Part shown: piece after piece, positions 36,951-45,227 of the stretch
Position numbering within the stretch: the stretch's first letter is position 1
Layout of the letters: every line of letters begins with the position of its first letter
DNA from: Boseongicola sp. SB0665_bin_10
GTDB lineage: Bacteria > Pseudomonadota > Alphaproteobacteria > Rhodobacterales > Rhodobacteraceae
Length of the DNA stretch: 64,000 nt
Reading direction: 5' to 3'
Assembly (NCBI GenBank): GCA_009838075.1
Contig: VXSG01000047.1
Location: forward strand, 1 to 64,000
The notes under the pieces: model-generated
The model's input: only the letters and a program-made list of their open reading frames with translations
What the model was told of the DNA's origin: nothing
Database searches by the model: none
Made by a program: the position numbers and the translations under genes

Positions 36951-37745
36951 ATGACGGGCGTTCGTGAATCGCTGGCAGCATGGATTGAGCGGCCGGCCGT
37001 GCAGCGCATGATAATCGGCGTGATCATCTTCAATGCAATCCTGCTCGGCATGGAGACGTCCGATCTGATCATGACACGTGCGGGCCCGCTCGTGATGCTA
37101 CTGGACCGGATCTGCCTCGGCATCTTTGCGACCGAGATCCTGGCGAAGCTCTACGCCTACCGCGGCCGGTTCTTTGGAGACGGGTGGAACATTGCGGATT
37201 TCATCATTGTCGCCGTTTCGCTCATGCCGGGGGCAAGCACGCTGTCGGTCTTGCGCGCCCTCCGGATTCTGCGGGCGTTGCGTCTCGTGTCCACGGTGCC
37301 GAGCCTCCGCCGGGTCATGGAGGGACTGATCGGCGCCCTGCCCGGGATGGCGTCTGTTCTCGGGTTGACAGGTCTTATCTTCTACGTCGGCTCGGTCATC
37401 ACAACGAAGCTCTTCGGCGGCGACTTCCCCGAGTGGTTCGGCACGATCGGCCGATCGGCATATTCCCTCTTTCAGGTCATGACCCTCGAAAGCTGGTCCA
37501 TGGGCATCGTTCGAGTTGTCATGGCAGACTATCCCTATGCCTGGGCCTTTTTCGTGCCCTTCATCATTGTCACGACATTCGCGGTCATGAACCTCGTGGT
37601 CGGGCTCATCGTGAACGCGATGCAGCAGTCGCACTACGAAGAGCAGTCCGGAGCGACAGACATCTACCGCGACGAGGTTCTTCGCCGCCTTGCCGCCATA
37701 GAAAGCCAGCTCGCCGACTTGGACAGGCGAGGGAGAAGGCCCTAG
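36951..37745 (+). CDS. Single-domain voltage-gated sodium channel (NaVBac family)
   Basis: 264 aa inner-membrane channel forming homotetramers. Six membrane segments are visible. S4 (about residues 98-116) has Arg every third position (R102, R105, R108, R111) in LSVLRALRILRALRLV, the voltage sensor. The pore selectivity filter TLESWSM at 178-184 is the sodium-selective signature known from NavAb and NaChBac. S6 (about 195-225) leads into a C-terminal region predicted to form a short coiled coil (EVLRRLAAIESQLADLD). ATG 36951 is preferred; a GTG at 36945 is also in frame but lies within the ribosome-binding stretch. Such channels occur in marine and alkaliphilic bacteria and affect motility and ion homeostasis. 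It stands alone in the accessory block. Confidence 0.92.
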   Translation: MTGVRESLAAWIERPAVQRMIIGVIIFNAILLGMETSDLIMTRAGPLVMLLDRICLGIFATEILAKLYAYRGRFFGDGWNIADFIIVAVSLMPGASTLSVLRALRILRALRLVSTVPSLRRVMEGLIGALPGMASVLGLTGLIFYVGSVITTKLFGGDFPEWFGTIGRSAYSLFQVMTLESWSMGIVRVVMADYPYAWAFFVPFIIVTTFAVMNLVVGLIVNAMQQSHYEEQSGATDIYRDEVLRRLAAIESQLADLDRRGRRP

Positions 37746-37953
37746 GTTCGGTGGAAATTGCGTTTCCAAGGGCACTGCAGGCATGACGTCGAAATCGCGA
37801 GCCTGAATCATCGCGCACGCATCGCTCAGGCGGCTTCGCGAGGGCGACGAAGGCGTCATTGACGAAGAGCAGGGGAATCCGGAAGCCGACAATTCCGACG
37901 CATGGAACAGCCGACAAGACATGCTGCTGGCCGGACCTGAGCAGCCGGCAGGG

Positions 37954-38970
37954 CTAGCGGACCGGGCCGCTTGTCGACCGAATCAACAGCTCGGGCGGTA
38001 CAAGTTCCCCGCTTTCGGGGGCGCCTTCCTTGATGATGAGCGCGACAATCAGCTTGGCGGCCCTCGATCCGATGGTGCGCGCCGGAATTCGGACAGTCGT
38101 CAGGCTTGGCTCGAAATCCTTGGACCCGTGGAAGTCGCCGATCCCCGTGATCGTCACGTCCTCCGGCACCGAGACGCCCGCCCTCTTGAGTGCATGAAGC
38201 GCGCCCCAGGCAAGAACATCATTGCCGCATATGATCGCCGTCGGACGTCGCGAACCCGAGATCAGCTTGGCAACCTTGTTCTTGGCGGCGGCGACGCTGT
38301 ATGGCGTCTCCAGTCGCCAGTCCTTTGCGATTTTCAGCCCTTGGGAGGCGAGCGCATCCTCGACACCGGACAGCCGCTGAAACGCCCGGTCATTTCCCGA
38401 AATCGGTGGAAAGACTGCAGCGATCGAGCGATGGCCAAGACGCACCACGTGGTCGCCAATCAAGCGGCCGGCCTGGTAGTTTTCTGAGCCGACGCAGGGC
38501 ATCGGAGCGTTGTCCGAGTAATTCCAGAGCAGGACCGTTGGCGTGCTTTGCTGCTGCAAAAGGCCATATGTATCGTCGGAGTGTTCCAGGCCGATCAAGG
38601 CCATGCCGTCCACCCGATGCTCAAGCATCTTCCGGGCAATCGCATATTCGCGTTCCAGCCGGTAGCCGTGCGAGGCCAGCAGGATCGTGAATCCCCTTTC
38701 CTCGACCCTTTCGGAGAAGCTCTGGATCAATTCGGCAAAAATGGCATGATCGACTGTCGGAACAATCATGCCGATCGTGCCGCCGCGAATGCCGTGGATT
38801 GTCTGGGCGGCGCGATTGCGGATGTAGCCTAGCCGCCGCACTGCCGCGTCGATCCTCTTGCGAGTCGCCGCTTTGACCAGTTCGGGATGATTGAAGCTGC
38901 GCGACACAGTCGAAGGAGACACGCGTGCAGCCTTGGCAACAGCAATGATATCGACCTTTTTTTCTTTCAT
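37954..38970 (-). CDS. LacI-family transcriptional regulator
   Basis: 338 aa. The N-terminal HTH (residues 6-30, IIAVAKAARVSPSTVSRSFNHP) with hinge helix is followed by a periplasmic-binding-protein-like effector domain (about 65-335; IGMIVPTVDHAIFAELI onward). Starts at 38970 (MKEKKVDI) and 38997 (nine residues longer) are both possible; neither has a strong ribosome-binding site. It is divergent from the TctABC-SauS-SauT genes, with a candidate operator between them, so it most likely represses that operon until the imported compound or its product is present. Known sulfoacetate operons use a LysR-type regulator, so a LacI here would be a regulatory swap. Confidence 0.88.
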   Translation of the reverse strand: MKEKKVDIIAVAKAARVSPSTVSRSFNHPELVKAATRKRIDAAVRRLGYIRNRAAQTIHGIRGGTIGMIVPTVDHAIFAELIQSFSERVEERGFTILLASHGYRLEREYAIARKMLEHRVDGMALIGLEHSDDTYGLLQQQSTPTVLLWNYSDNAPMPCVGSENYQAGRLIGDHVVRLGHRSIAAVFPPISGNDRAFQRLSGVEDALASQGLKIAKDWRLETPYSVAAAKNKVAKLISGSRRPTAIICGNDVLAWGALHALKRAGVSVPEDVTITGIGDFHGSKDFEPSLTTVRIPARTIGSRAAKLIVALIIKEGAPESGELVPPELLIRSTSGPVR

Positions 38971-39003
38971 ATCATCGTGTTGGATAGCATATTGCATCCA
39001 ATA

Positions 39004-39031
39004 ATGAAAACATTTGCAAAACTATTTTCAT
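39004..39031. promoter_or_regulatory. Candidate LacI-family operator upstream of tctA
   Basis: ATGAAAA (39004-39010) and TTTTCAT (39025-39031) form a perfect 7-bp inverted repeat. Between them TTTGCAAA (39013-39020) is itself palindromic around a central CpG-like GC step, as in LacI/GalR operators. The site lies between the divergent regulator and transporter genes, 49 bases before the tctA start. Confidence 0.45.
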
Positions 39032-39079
39032 CACGTATCCTGATCTGTCAACCGGGATGGGAGAAAAAGGGCGCCCGAA

Positions 39080-40609
39080 TTGGACTTTCTGGCTTACTTC
39101 GGGGACGTGTTCACGCCGATCAATTTCGGCTTGTTGCTGATCGGCACGATTGGAGGGCTGCTTCTGGGTGCAACGCCCGGGCTTTCGCCGACGATGGCGG
39201 TGGCGCTCCTGATACCGTTCACGTTCAAGCTGGAACCTGCGCAGGGGCTGATCCTTCTGGGCGCGGCCTACACGTCCACCGTCGCAGGCGGGGCGGTCAG
39301 CGCGATCCTGCTGAAGATCCCGGGCGCGCCGGCCAATATTGCCACGACGCTTGACGGCCACACGATGGCCAAGAAGGGTCAGGGCGCGCGGGCGCTGCAG
39401 CTGTCGTTCCTGGCTTCTGCCGTCGGTGGCGTCTTCGGCGTACTCCTGCTGATATTTCTCACTCCGGTCCTGGCGCAATGGGCTCTGGCCTTTGGCCCGT
39501 CGCACCTCTTTTGGCTGGCGATTCTTGGTGTCACCGTGATCGGTACGCTCGATTCCAGCTCGGTGGTGAAGGGCCTGCTGTCCGGATGTATCGGGCTTTG
39601 GCTCGCCACCGTGGGGTTTGACGACATAATGGGTGCGCAACGGTTCATATTTCACGATGCCGTGTCTGGCGGGATCAACGTGATCCCGGCGTTGATCGGT
39701 CTCTTTGCGATCCCGCAGGTGATCGGCATGTTCGCCAAAGGGCGGCGGTCGCTCGATGCCGAGATCCTGACCGTCGAACGTCATCCGATCTCCATGGCCT
39801 TCGGCGAGGTGTTTTCGCGGTTGCGCGCGCTGTCCATCGGCACAATCACGGGCTCGGTCATCGGTTTGATCCCGGGTGTCGGCGGACAGATCGCCGGGCT
39901 GGTCGCGTATGACCAGTCCAAGAAGATGAGCCCTGAACGCGACAAGTTCGGAACCGGCCATTCCGAGGGCGTGATCGCGGCGGAGAGCGCCAACAACGCA
40001 ATGGTTGGACCTAGCCTCGTCCCGCTTCTGACCTTGTCGATTCCCGGTTCCCCCACGGCGGCGGTGCTGCTGGGGGGCCTCCTGATCCACGGCATTTTCC
40101 CTGGCTCGGACCTGTTCGACAACCATCCCGACGTGGCCTGGACGTTCATCAACTCGATGCTGATTGGACAGATCCTGATGTGCATTTTCGGGCTTTACAT
40201 TGCCGGGCTGGCCGCGCGCGTCGCTCAGGTGCCGAACGCGGTCATGGCCGCGGTGGTGCTGGGCTTGGCGGTTTTCGGCAGCTATTCCGTGCAGCATTCG
40301 ATGGGCGACGTTTATGTCATGGCCACCCTCGGAACCGGGATGTATTTCCTTGAACGCTTCGGCTTTTCGGCAGCGCCGCTGGTTCTGGGCTTGATCCTGG
40401 GACCGATCGCCGAGGCAAATTTCGTGCAAGGATCCATGATCGCCAACGCAACGTCGAGCATCGGCAGCTACTTCTTTACGGGGCCGCTGAACCTGGTGCT
40501 GATCGCCATCGTGGTTGCGTCGGTCGGCTATTCGGTCTGGCAGGAACTGCGCCACCGCCGACTCTCGGCGCAGGAGAAGGTGATGGCCAAGAAAGACGCG
40601 ATCACATGA
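39080..40609 (+). CDS. tctA: Tripartite tricarboxylate transporter large membrane subunit TctA
   Basis: 509 aa, about 11-12 membrane segments. The TctA signature is near the start (GATPGLSPTMAVALLIPFTF) and the second conserved segment is in the middle (GLIPGVGGQIAGLVAYDQSKK, with P-G-x-G). The gene starts with TTG at 39080; no in-frame ATG or GTG exists nearby upstream and the family begins at this position. TctA with TctB forms the inner-membrane carrier, while TctC captures the substrate in the periplasm. The stop overlaps tctB (ATGA). Substrates of this family are small carboxylates, including citrate, terephthalate and probably sulfonates; the neighbouring enzymes point to a carboxylate that is activated with CoA. 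Confidence 0.93.
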   Translation: MDFLAYFGDVFTPINFGLLLIGTIGGLLLGATPGLSPTMAVALLIPFTFKLEPAQGLILLGAAYTSTVAGGAVSAILLKIPGAPANIATTLDGHTMAKKGQGARALQLSFLASAVGGVFGVLLLIFLTPVLAQWALAFGPSHLFWLAILGVTVIGTLDSSSVVKGLLSGCIGLWLATVGFDDIMGAQRFIFHDAVSGGINVIPALIGLFAIPQVIGMFAKGRRSLDAEILTVERHPISMAFGEVFSRLRALSIGTITGSVIGLIPGVGGQIAGLVAYDQSKKMSPERDKFGTGHSEGVIAAESANNAMVGPSLVPLLTLSIPGSPTAAVLLGGLLIHGIFPGSDLFDNHPDVAWTFINSMLIGQILMCIFGLYIAGLAARVAQVPNAVMAAVVLGLAVFGSYSVQHSMGDVYVMATLGTGMYFLERFGFSAAPLVLGLILGPIAEANFVQGSMIANATSSIGSYFFTGPLNLVLIAIVVASVGYSVWQELRHRRLSAQEKVMAKKDAIT

Positions 40610-41070
40610 CCGATCTGCCGCGCACCCAACACATTGTCGCCAGCGGGCTTGTGGCCGCAGTTGGCGTTTCCGTGGCGTATGTCAGCTTTACTCGGGAACC
40701 GGCGGCCGCGTTTCTGTTCCCCCGGATCATCTCGACGGTTTTTGTCGTGCTGGCACTCTTGACATTCGGCAAGGCGCTCCTTGGCAAAACAAGGGTCGGC
40801 ACGGGTCTGGACCGGGAGGCGATGATCAATATCGCGCCGGGATTGGCCGTGTCGCTGATCTTCGTCTTCTGGGCAGCGCATGCCTTGGGTTTCTATACGG
40901 CCTCGACCATCGCATTTTTCGTTTTGCTGTCGCTTTACGATCCTGCCCCGCACGGGGAGCTCAAGAGCTGGATCAAGCGCATTCTCATCACCGCCGGATT
41001 TCTGGTGGTCATGTACGGTCTCTTCGCGAGACTGCTGAGCGTCTTCACGCCGCGAGAGATCTTCTTCTGA
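40606..41070 (+). CDS. tctB: Tripartite tricarboxylate transporter small membrane subunit TctB
   Basis: 154 aa with four predicted membrane helices (about residues 10-30, 36-56, 76-98, 122-144), matching TctB topology. The conserved A-A-A-F-L-F-P-R-I-I segment follows the first helix. It overlaps tctA by four bases and is 43 bases before tctC, which has its own ribosome-binding site. Confidence 0.9.
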   Translation: MTDLPRTQHIVASGLVAAVGVSVAYVSFTREPAAAFLFPRIISTVFVVLALLTFGKALLGKTRVGTGLDREAMINIAPGLAVSLIFVFWAAHALGFYTASTIAFFVLLSLYDPAPHGELKSWIKRILITAGFLVVMYGLFARLLSVFTPREIFF

Positions 41071-41113
41071 ACCGCATGAGCGGCAGATCAACCAGTCCAA
41101 AAGGAGGACCAAC

Positions 41114-42076
41114 ATGAAGAACCTGATAGCATCCGCCGCCATCGCGCTGACGGCCCTGGCCGGCGGCGCGTTGGCCGACGAAAACTACCCCGAGCGCCCC
41201 ATCATGTTGATGGTAAGCTACGGTGCCGGAGGCGCAACTGACTTCCAGGCGCGAATCGTGACCATGACTGCGGGCAACGAGGATGCACTCGGCATGCCGA
41301 TCGCGATCATCAACAAGCCGGGCGCCGGCGGCCGCGTCGGCTGGAACTGGTTCGCCGGGCAAGCGGAATCCGACGGCTATACGCTCGGCGCCTACAACGT
41401 CCCGCATTTCATTGCTCAGTCGATCGAAGGCGGCGTGTCCTATGCCGCCGACAGTTTTGAACCCATCGCCAACTGGGGTGCAGACCCGGCAGTGTTCGTT
41501 GTCGCCGCGGACAGCGAATTCAACTCGATGAACGACGTGGTCGACTATGCGGCGGCCAACCCGGGCAAGCTGACGTTCTCGGGCGCGGGTCTCTTCGTCG
41601 GTCACCACATCGCCGCGTTGCAGCTGGAAAAGGCCGCCGGGGTGAAACTGGCCTACATTCCGAACGACAAGGGTGGTGCCGGCGCAATGAAGGCCGTCAT
41701 CGCCGGCGAAGTTCTTGGCGGCGTCAACAACCTGTCGGATGCGTTCCGGGCACGCGAGGCTGGCAATGTCAAGATCCTCGGCGTCTTCGATCTGGAACGG
41801 AATGATTTCCTTCCCGACGTGCCGACGCTGAAGGAGCAAGGCTTCGACATCGACAACTCGTCGGTGAACTTTCGCGGTGTGATGGTACCCAAGGGCACGC
41901 CGCAGCCGATCATCGACAAGCTGGCTGCAGTGGTGCCGACCATGTTCGCCAATGGCCGCGTGGCTTCCAAGATGAAGGCCGGTGGCTCGCCCATGCATAT
42001 CATGACCCGTGACGAGGTGATCGAGATGTGGAAGGCCCGCGAAGTTGCCCTGAAAGAGTTGCTCGCCGGACTCTGA
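41114..42076 (+). CDS. tctC: Tripartite tricarboxylate transporter substrate-binding protein TctC
   Basis: 320 aa periplasmic receptor (Bug family). The signal peptide ends at about residue 21 (GGALA-DE). The mature protein starts with the family's YPERPIMLMVSYGAGGATD loop, which closes over the ligand carboxylate, followed by NKPGAGGRVGWNW and LTFSGAGLFVGHH. A strong AAAGGAGG site precedes ATG 41114. It is separated from the downstream enzyme gene by a hairpin at 42095-42117, which may let the receptor be made in excess over the enzymes. Confidence 0.93.
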   Translation: MKNLIASAAIALTALAGGALADENYPERPIMLMVSYGAGGATDFQARIVTMTAGNEDALGMPIAIINKPGAGGRVGWNWFAGQAESDGYTLGAYNVPHFIAQSIEGGVSYAADSFEPIANWGADPAVFVVAADSEFNSMNDVVDYAAANPGKLTFSGAGLFVGHHIAALQLEKAAGVKLAYIPNDKGGAGAMKAVIAGEVLGGVNNLSDAFRAREAGNVKILGVFDLERNDFLPDVPTLKEQGFDIDNSSVNFRGVMVPKGTPQPIIDKLAAVVPTMFANGRVASKMKAGGSPMHIMTRDEVIEMWKAREVALKELLAGL

Positions 42077-42094
42077 TGCCACGAGACCAAGCGT

Positions 42095-42117
42095 AGGGTG
42101 GGCTCTATGCCCACCCT
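42095..42117. terminator. Intercistronic hairpin between tctC and sauS
   Basis: AGGGTGGGC (42095-42103) and GCCCACCCT (42109-42117) form a perfect 9-bp stem with a 5-base loop (TCTAT). It starts 18 bases after the tctC stop and ends 25 bases before the next start codon. There is no U-tract, so it is more likely an mRNA-stabilising or partial attenuation element than a full terminator. Similar GTAGGGTGGGC elements occur in intergenic DNA of many proteobacteria. Confidence 0.5.
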
Positions 42118-42142
42118 GCCGCAATTGCCGACGGACAGTTCC

Positions 42143-43540
42143 ATGAACGCCCCCGATCCCATCGCAGAACTGGACGCCATCGTTGCACGGTCCCGCTCTG
42201 CGCAGGCCGCCTACGAGCGCGGGGGCAGCCAGAACCGTTACGACCGCGCCGCACAGGCCGTCGCCTGGGCGATCATGGAGCCCGCGCGCAACCGCGAACT
42301 GGCCGAGTTGGCCGTGGCCACGACCGGGCTCGGCAACGCGACCGACAAGATTGTCAAGAACCATCGCAAGACACTGGGGTTGATGCGCGACATCGCGGGC
42401 GTGCGGACACATGGCGTGATCCGAGACGACGCAGAAACCGGCATCACCGAAATTGCCCGTCCGATGGGAGTCATCGGGGCTGTCGTGCCCTCGACCAATC
42501 CGGTCGCGACGCCTGCGAACAACATCATTAACGCGCTGAAATGCGGCAACTCGATCGTGGTGGCGCCTTCGCCAAAGGGCGCCGCCTCGTGTGAGCGATT
42601 GCTGGAGTTCGTGCACGCCGAGTTCGCAAAGACCGGCGAGGACCCCGACCTGGTCCTCATGGTCCCTGCGCCCGGTTCGAAGGAGAAGACCCAACGCTTG
42701 ATGAAGGTCTGCGACAAGATCATCTGCACGGGCAGCCAGGACAACGTCCACCGCGCCCAGACCGCAGGCACGCCTGCCGCGGCCGTCGGCACGGGCAACG
42801 CGACCGTGATCGTCGACGAGACCGCGGATCTTGAAGCCGCGGCCGAGAAGATCCGTGCGTCAAAGACATTTGACAATGCCACGTCCTGCTCGTCGGAGAA
42901 TTCGGTCGTGGTTGTTGATGGGGTCTACAAGGCCTTCGTGGCCAAAATGGCTCTGGCCGGCGGCGCGCTGATCGACGACGAGGCGGGCCTCGTCGCCAAG
43001 CTTTGGCCGGACGGGCGCCTGAATCGGTCGGTTGTCGCCCAGGACGCTGACAAAATGATAGCCGCCTTGGGACTCGAAGTTCCCGAAGGCGCTGAATACA
43101 TCGCCGTGCAGACCAGCGGCGTTGGCCCTGACCATCCGCTGTCGGGTGAGAAACTCAGTCGGGTTCTGGCACTCTATCGTGCCAGGGATTTTGATGACGC
43201 GGTCAGGATCACGCGCGAAATCCAGTTGCACCAGGGAGCCGGGCACTCGGTGGGATTGCACTCGACCGATGGCGGACGGGCCATGACACTCGCCACCGCC
43301 ATTCCGACATGCCGCGTCATCGTCAACCAGGCACATTGTTTCGCCACCGGCGGGGCGTACAACAACGGCTTGCCGTTTTCGCTGTCAATGGGTTGCGGAT
43401 CCTGGGGCGGCAACGCGATCGACGACAACCTGCACTGGCGCCACTTTCTGCAATCGACCAAGATCGTCCGAAAAATTCCGTCGCGTGAACCTTCGCTCGA
43501 CGACATCTTCGGCGGGTACTGGCGAGATGTTGGCAGATGA
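42143..43540 (+). CDS. sauS: CoA-acylating aldehyde dehydrogenase, probable sulfoacetaldehyde dehydrogenase SauS
   Basis: 465 aa cytoplasmic enzyme of the acylating aldehyde dehydrogenase superfamily, which interconverts an acyl-CoA and an aldehyde with NAD(P)H. The catalytic cysteine is C249 in DNATSCSSEN. The nucleotide-binding GTGNATVIVD lies near 216-226. The sequence resembles SauS, which reduces sulfoacetyl-CoA to sulfoacetaldehyde in Cupriavidus. Three starts are in frame: GTG 42098, ATG 42107 and ATG 42143. The first two lie in a hairpin, so 42143, matching the family's D-P-I-A-E-L-D-A start, is chosen. The next gene, a CoA ligase, overlaps it by four bases, supporting the ligase-reductase pair. 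Another short carboxylate is possible; no Xsc gene for sulfoacetaldehyde is in the window. Confidence 0.72.
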   Translation: MNAPDPIAELDAIVARSRSAQAAYERGGSQNRYDRAAQAVAWAIMEPARNRELAELAVATTGLGNATDKIVKNHRKTLGLMRDIAGVRTHGVIRDDAETGITEIARPMGVIGAVVPSTNPVATPANNIINALKCGNSIVVAPSPKGAASCERLLEFVHAEFAKTGEDPDLVLMVPAPGSKEKTQRLMKVCDKIICTGSQDNVHRAQTAGTPAAAVGTGNATVIVDETADLEAAAEKIRASKTFDNATSCSSENSVVVVDGVYKAFVAKMALAGGALIDDEAGLVAKLWPDGRLNRSVVAQDADKMIAALGLEVPEGAEYIAVQTSGVGPDHPLSGEKLSRVLALYRARDFDDAVRITREIQLHQGAGHSVGLHSTDGGRAMTLATAIPTCRVIVNQAHCFATGGAYNNGLPFSLSMGCGSWGGNAIDDNLHWRHFLQSTKIVRKIPSREPSLDDIFGGYWRDVGR

Positions 43541-45021
43541 CTCCGTCTGACGACCATCCGCCCAAGGGCACGGTTGGCGACTGGCTGGACTCGCGGGCGA
43601 GACGTGGCGGCGCGGCAGTCGTGTTCCCCGAAACCGGGCGCACGCTCCTATGGACCGAACTGCGCGCCGCTGCCCGCCGCTTCGCCGCCGCCCTGACCGC
43701 CCGGGGCGCGAACAAGAGCGACAGCGTCGTCATCGTCGCTCCGAACGGGCCGGAGGCAGTGACGGCGCTTTACGGCACGCTCGTCGGCGGTTTTCGCGCG
43801 ACAATGATCAACCTTGCCGCGGGTCGTGACGCGATTGCATATGCGCTGGAACACTCGGAGGCGCGGCTTGCCTATGTGCATGCCGACGCGCGCGCAATGT
43901 TCGACGACGCAAATGGCACCGCGATCCGCGCCGTGCCGTTGGATGCGGACGGCGATGCACCGCTGCTCGATGTCAGGCCAGGTGACGACGCACTGCTGAT
44001 GTATACGTCGGGCACGACGGGTCGGCCCAAGGGGGTGGTACACACCCACGCGAGTCTGCTTGCGGGCGGCTGGACGACTTCAATCGCCCATGACTTGACG
44101 GCGCGAGATCGTGGCTTCTGCGCGCTGCCCATCTATCACATCAACGGGCTGTGCGTCACCGTAATGGGGAGTCTCGTTTCCGGCGGCTCGTTGGCGATGG
44201 TGGCAAAGTTCTCGGCCTCGCGCTTTTGGGTTCAGGCCGCGGAAGGCAAGGTCACCTGGTTCTCGGTCGTCCCGACGATCATCTCGCATCTCCTGCATGG
44301 CGCGGGAGAGCCTGACCCTGCCTGCCGGGCGCGCATCCGTTTCGGACGCTCGGCCTCCTCGGCCTTGGCAGTGGAAACGCAGACAGCATTTGAGGCGCGT
44401 TTCAACGTGCCCATCGTCGAGACCATGGGGCTGACCGAAACCGCGGCGCAGATCCTTTCGAACCCCCTGCCGCCCGGGCTTCGAAAGATTGGCTCGCCCG
44501 GGATTGCCTATGGATGCGAAGTGGCCGTCCAGGGAATTGATGGCGCAGAGGTGGCGCGCTGCAATGAAGGTGAAATCGTTGTACGCGGCCCAAATGTCAT
44601 GCGCGAATATCTCAAGGACCCCGGGGCCACCGAAGCGACGTTTCGCGACGGTTGGCTTCGGACCGGCGATCTCGCGCGCATGGATGAGGACGGGTACGTC
44701 TTCGTGACCGGACGCCTGAACGAGCTAATCATCAAGGGTGGTGAAAACATCGCGCCGCGCGAGGTGGATGAGGCGCTCTATGCACATCCCGACGTTGTCG
44801 AGGCGGCCGCGTTTGCCCGAATCTGCAGCCGATACGGTGAAACCGTCGAAGCCGCCGTGCGAATTCGGACCGGGTCTCCGCTGGAGGCCAGCGATCTCGT
44901 CAATTTCTGCAGGGAACGGCTCGGGAAATTCAAGACGCCGGACGCGATTCATTTCCTGGACGAGCTTCCGAAGGGGCCGTCCGGCAAGATCCAAAGGCTG
45001 AAACTCGCAGAGCTCTTGTGA
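43537..45021 (+). CDS. sauT: AMP-forming acyl-CoA ligase, probable sulfoacetate--CoA ligase SauT
   Basis: 494 aa of the ANL superfamily. The P-loop YTSGTTGRPKG is at 156-166, the A5 motif ETMGLTETAAQ near 290, the A7 motif WLRTGDLARMDEDGY near 370, and the A8 hinge with VTGRLNELIIKGGENIAP. The adenylation lysine is K484 in PSGKIQR. It would activate the imported acid with ATP and CoA for reduction by the overlapping dehydrogenase (ATGA junction). SauT is the partner of SauS in sulfoacetate degradation. A malonate-like or other carboxylate cannot be excluded. It ends the operon; ccmF starts 206 bases later. Confidence 0.72.
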   Translation: MTPSDDHPPKGTVGDWLDSRARRGGAAVVFPETGRTLLWTELRAAARRFAAALTARGANKSDSVVIVAPNGPEAVTALYGTLVGGFRATMINLAAGRDAIAYALEHSEARLAYVHADARAMFDDANGTAIRAVPLDADGDAPLLDVRPGDDALLMYTSGTTGRPKGVVHTHASLLAGGWTTSIAHDLTARDRGFCALPIYHINGLCVTVMGSLVSGGSLAMVAKFSASRFWVQAAEGKVTWFSVVPTIISHLLHGAGEPDPACRARIRFGRSASSALAVETQTAFEARFNVPIVETMGLTETAAQILSNPLPPGLRKIGSPGIAYGCEVAVQGIDGAEVARCNEGEIVVRGPNVMREYLKDPGATEATFRDGWLRTGDLARMDEDGYVFVTGRLNELIIKGGENIAPREVDEALYAHPDVVEAAAFARICSRYGETVEAAVRIRTGSPLEASDLVNFCRERLGKFKTPDAIHFLDELPKGPSGKIQRLKLAELL

Positions 45022-45227
45022 GCAAGACGATCGATCCCGGAATTCTTGGCCCGAGAGCGGATGGCCGAGCAGGAGCGCAGCCGGCATCAGCGAGGGCAGC
45101 GATCTGCGGGGTGGCGATGTCCTTCGAATAATGACGTGATTTCAGTCATCTGGAATCAAGCGGGACCGAAGCCGCGTTCCGCGCCGTGCACTTGGCGACC
45201 TGCTCGGGACGCACTAGGTTCTGGCAC

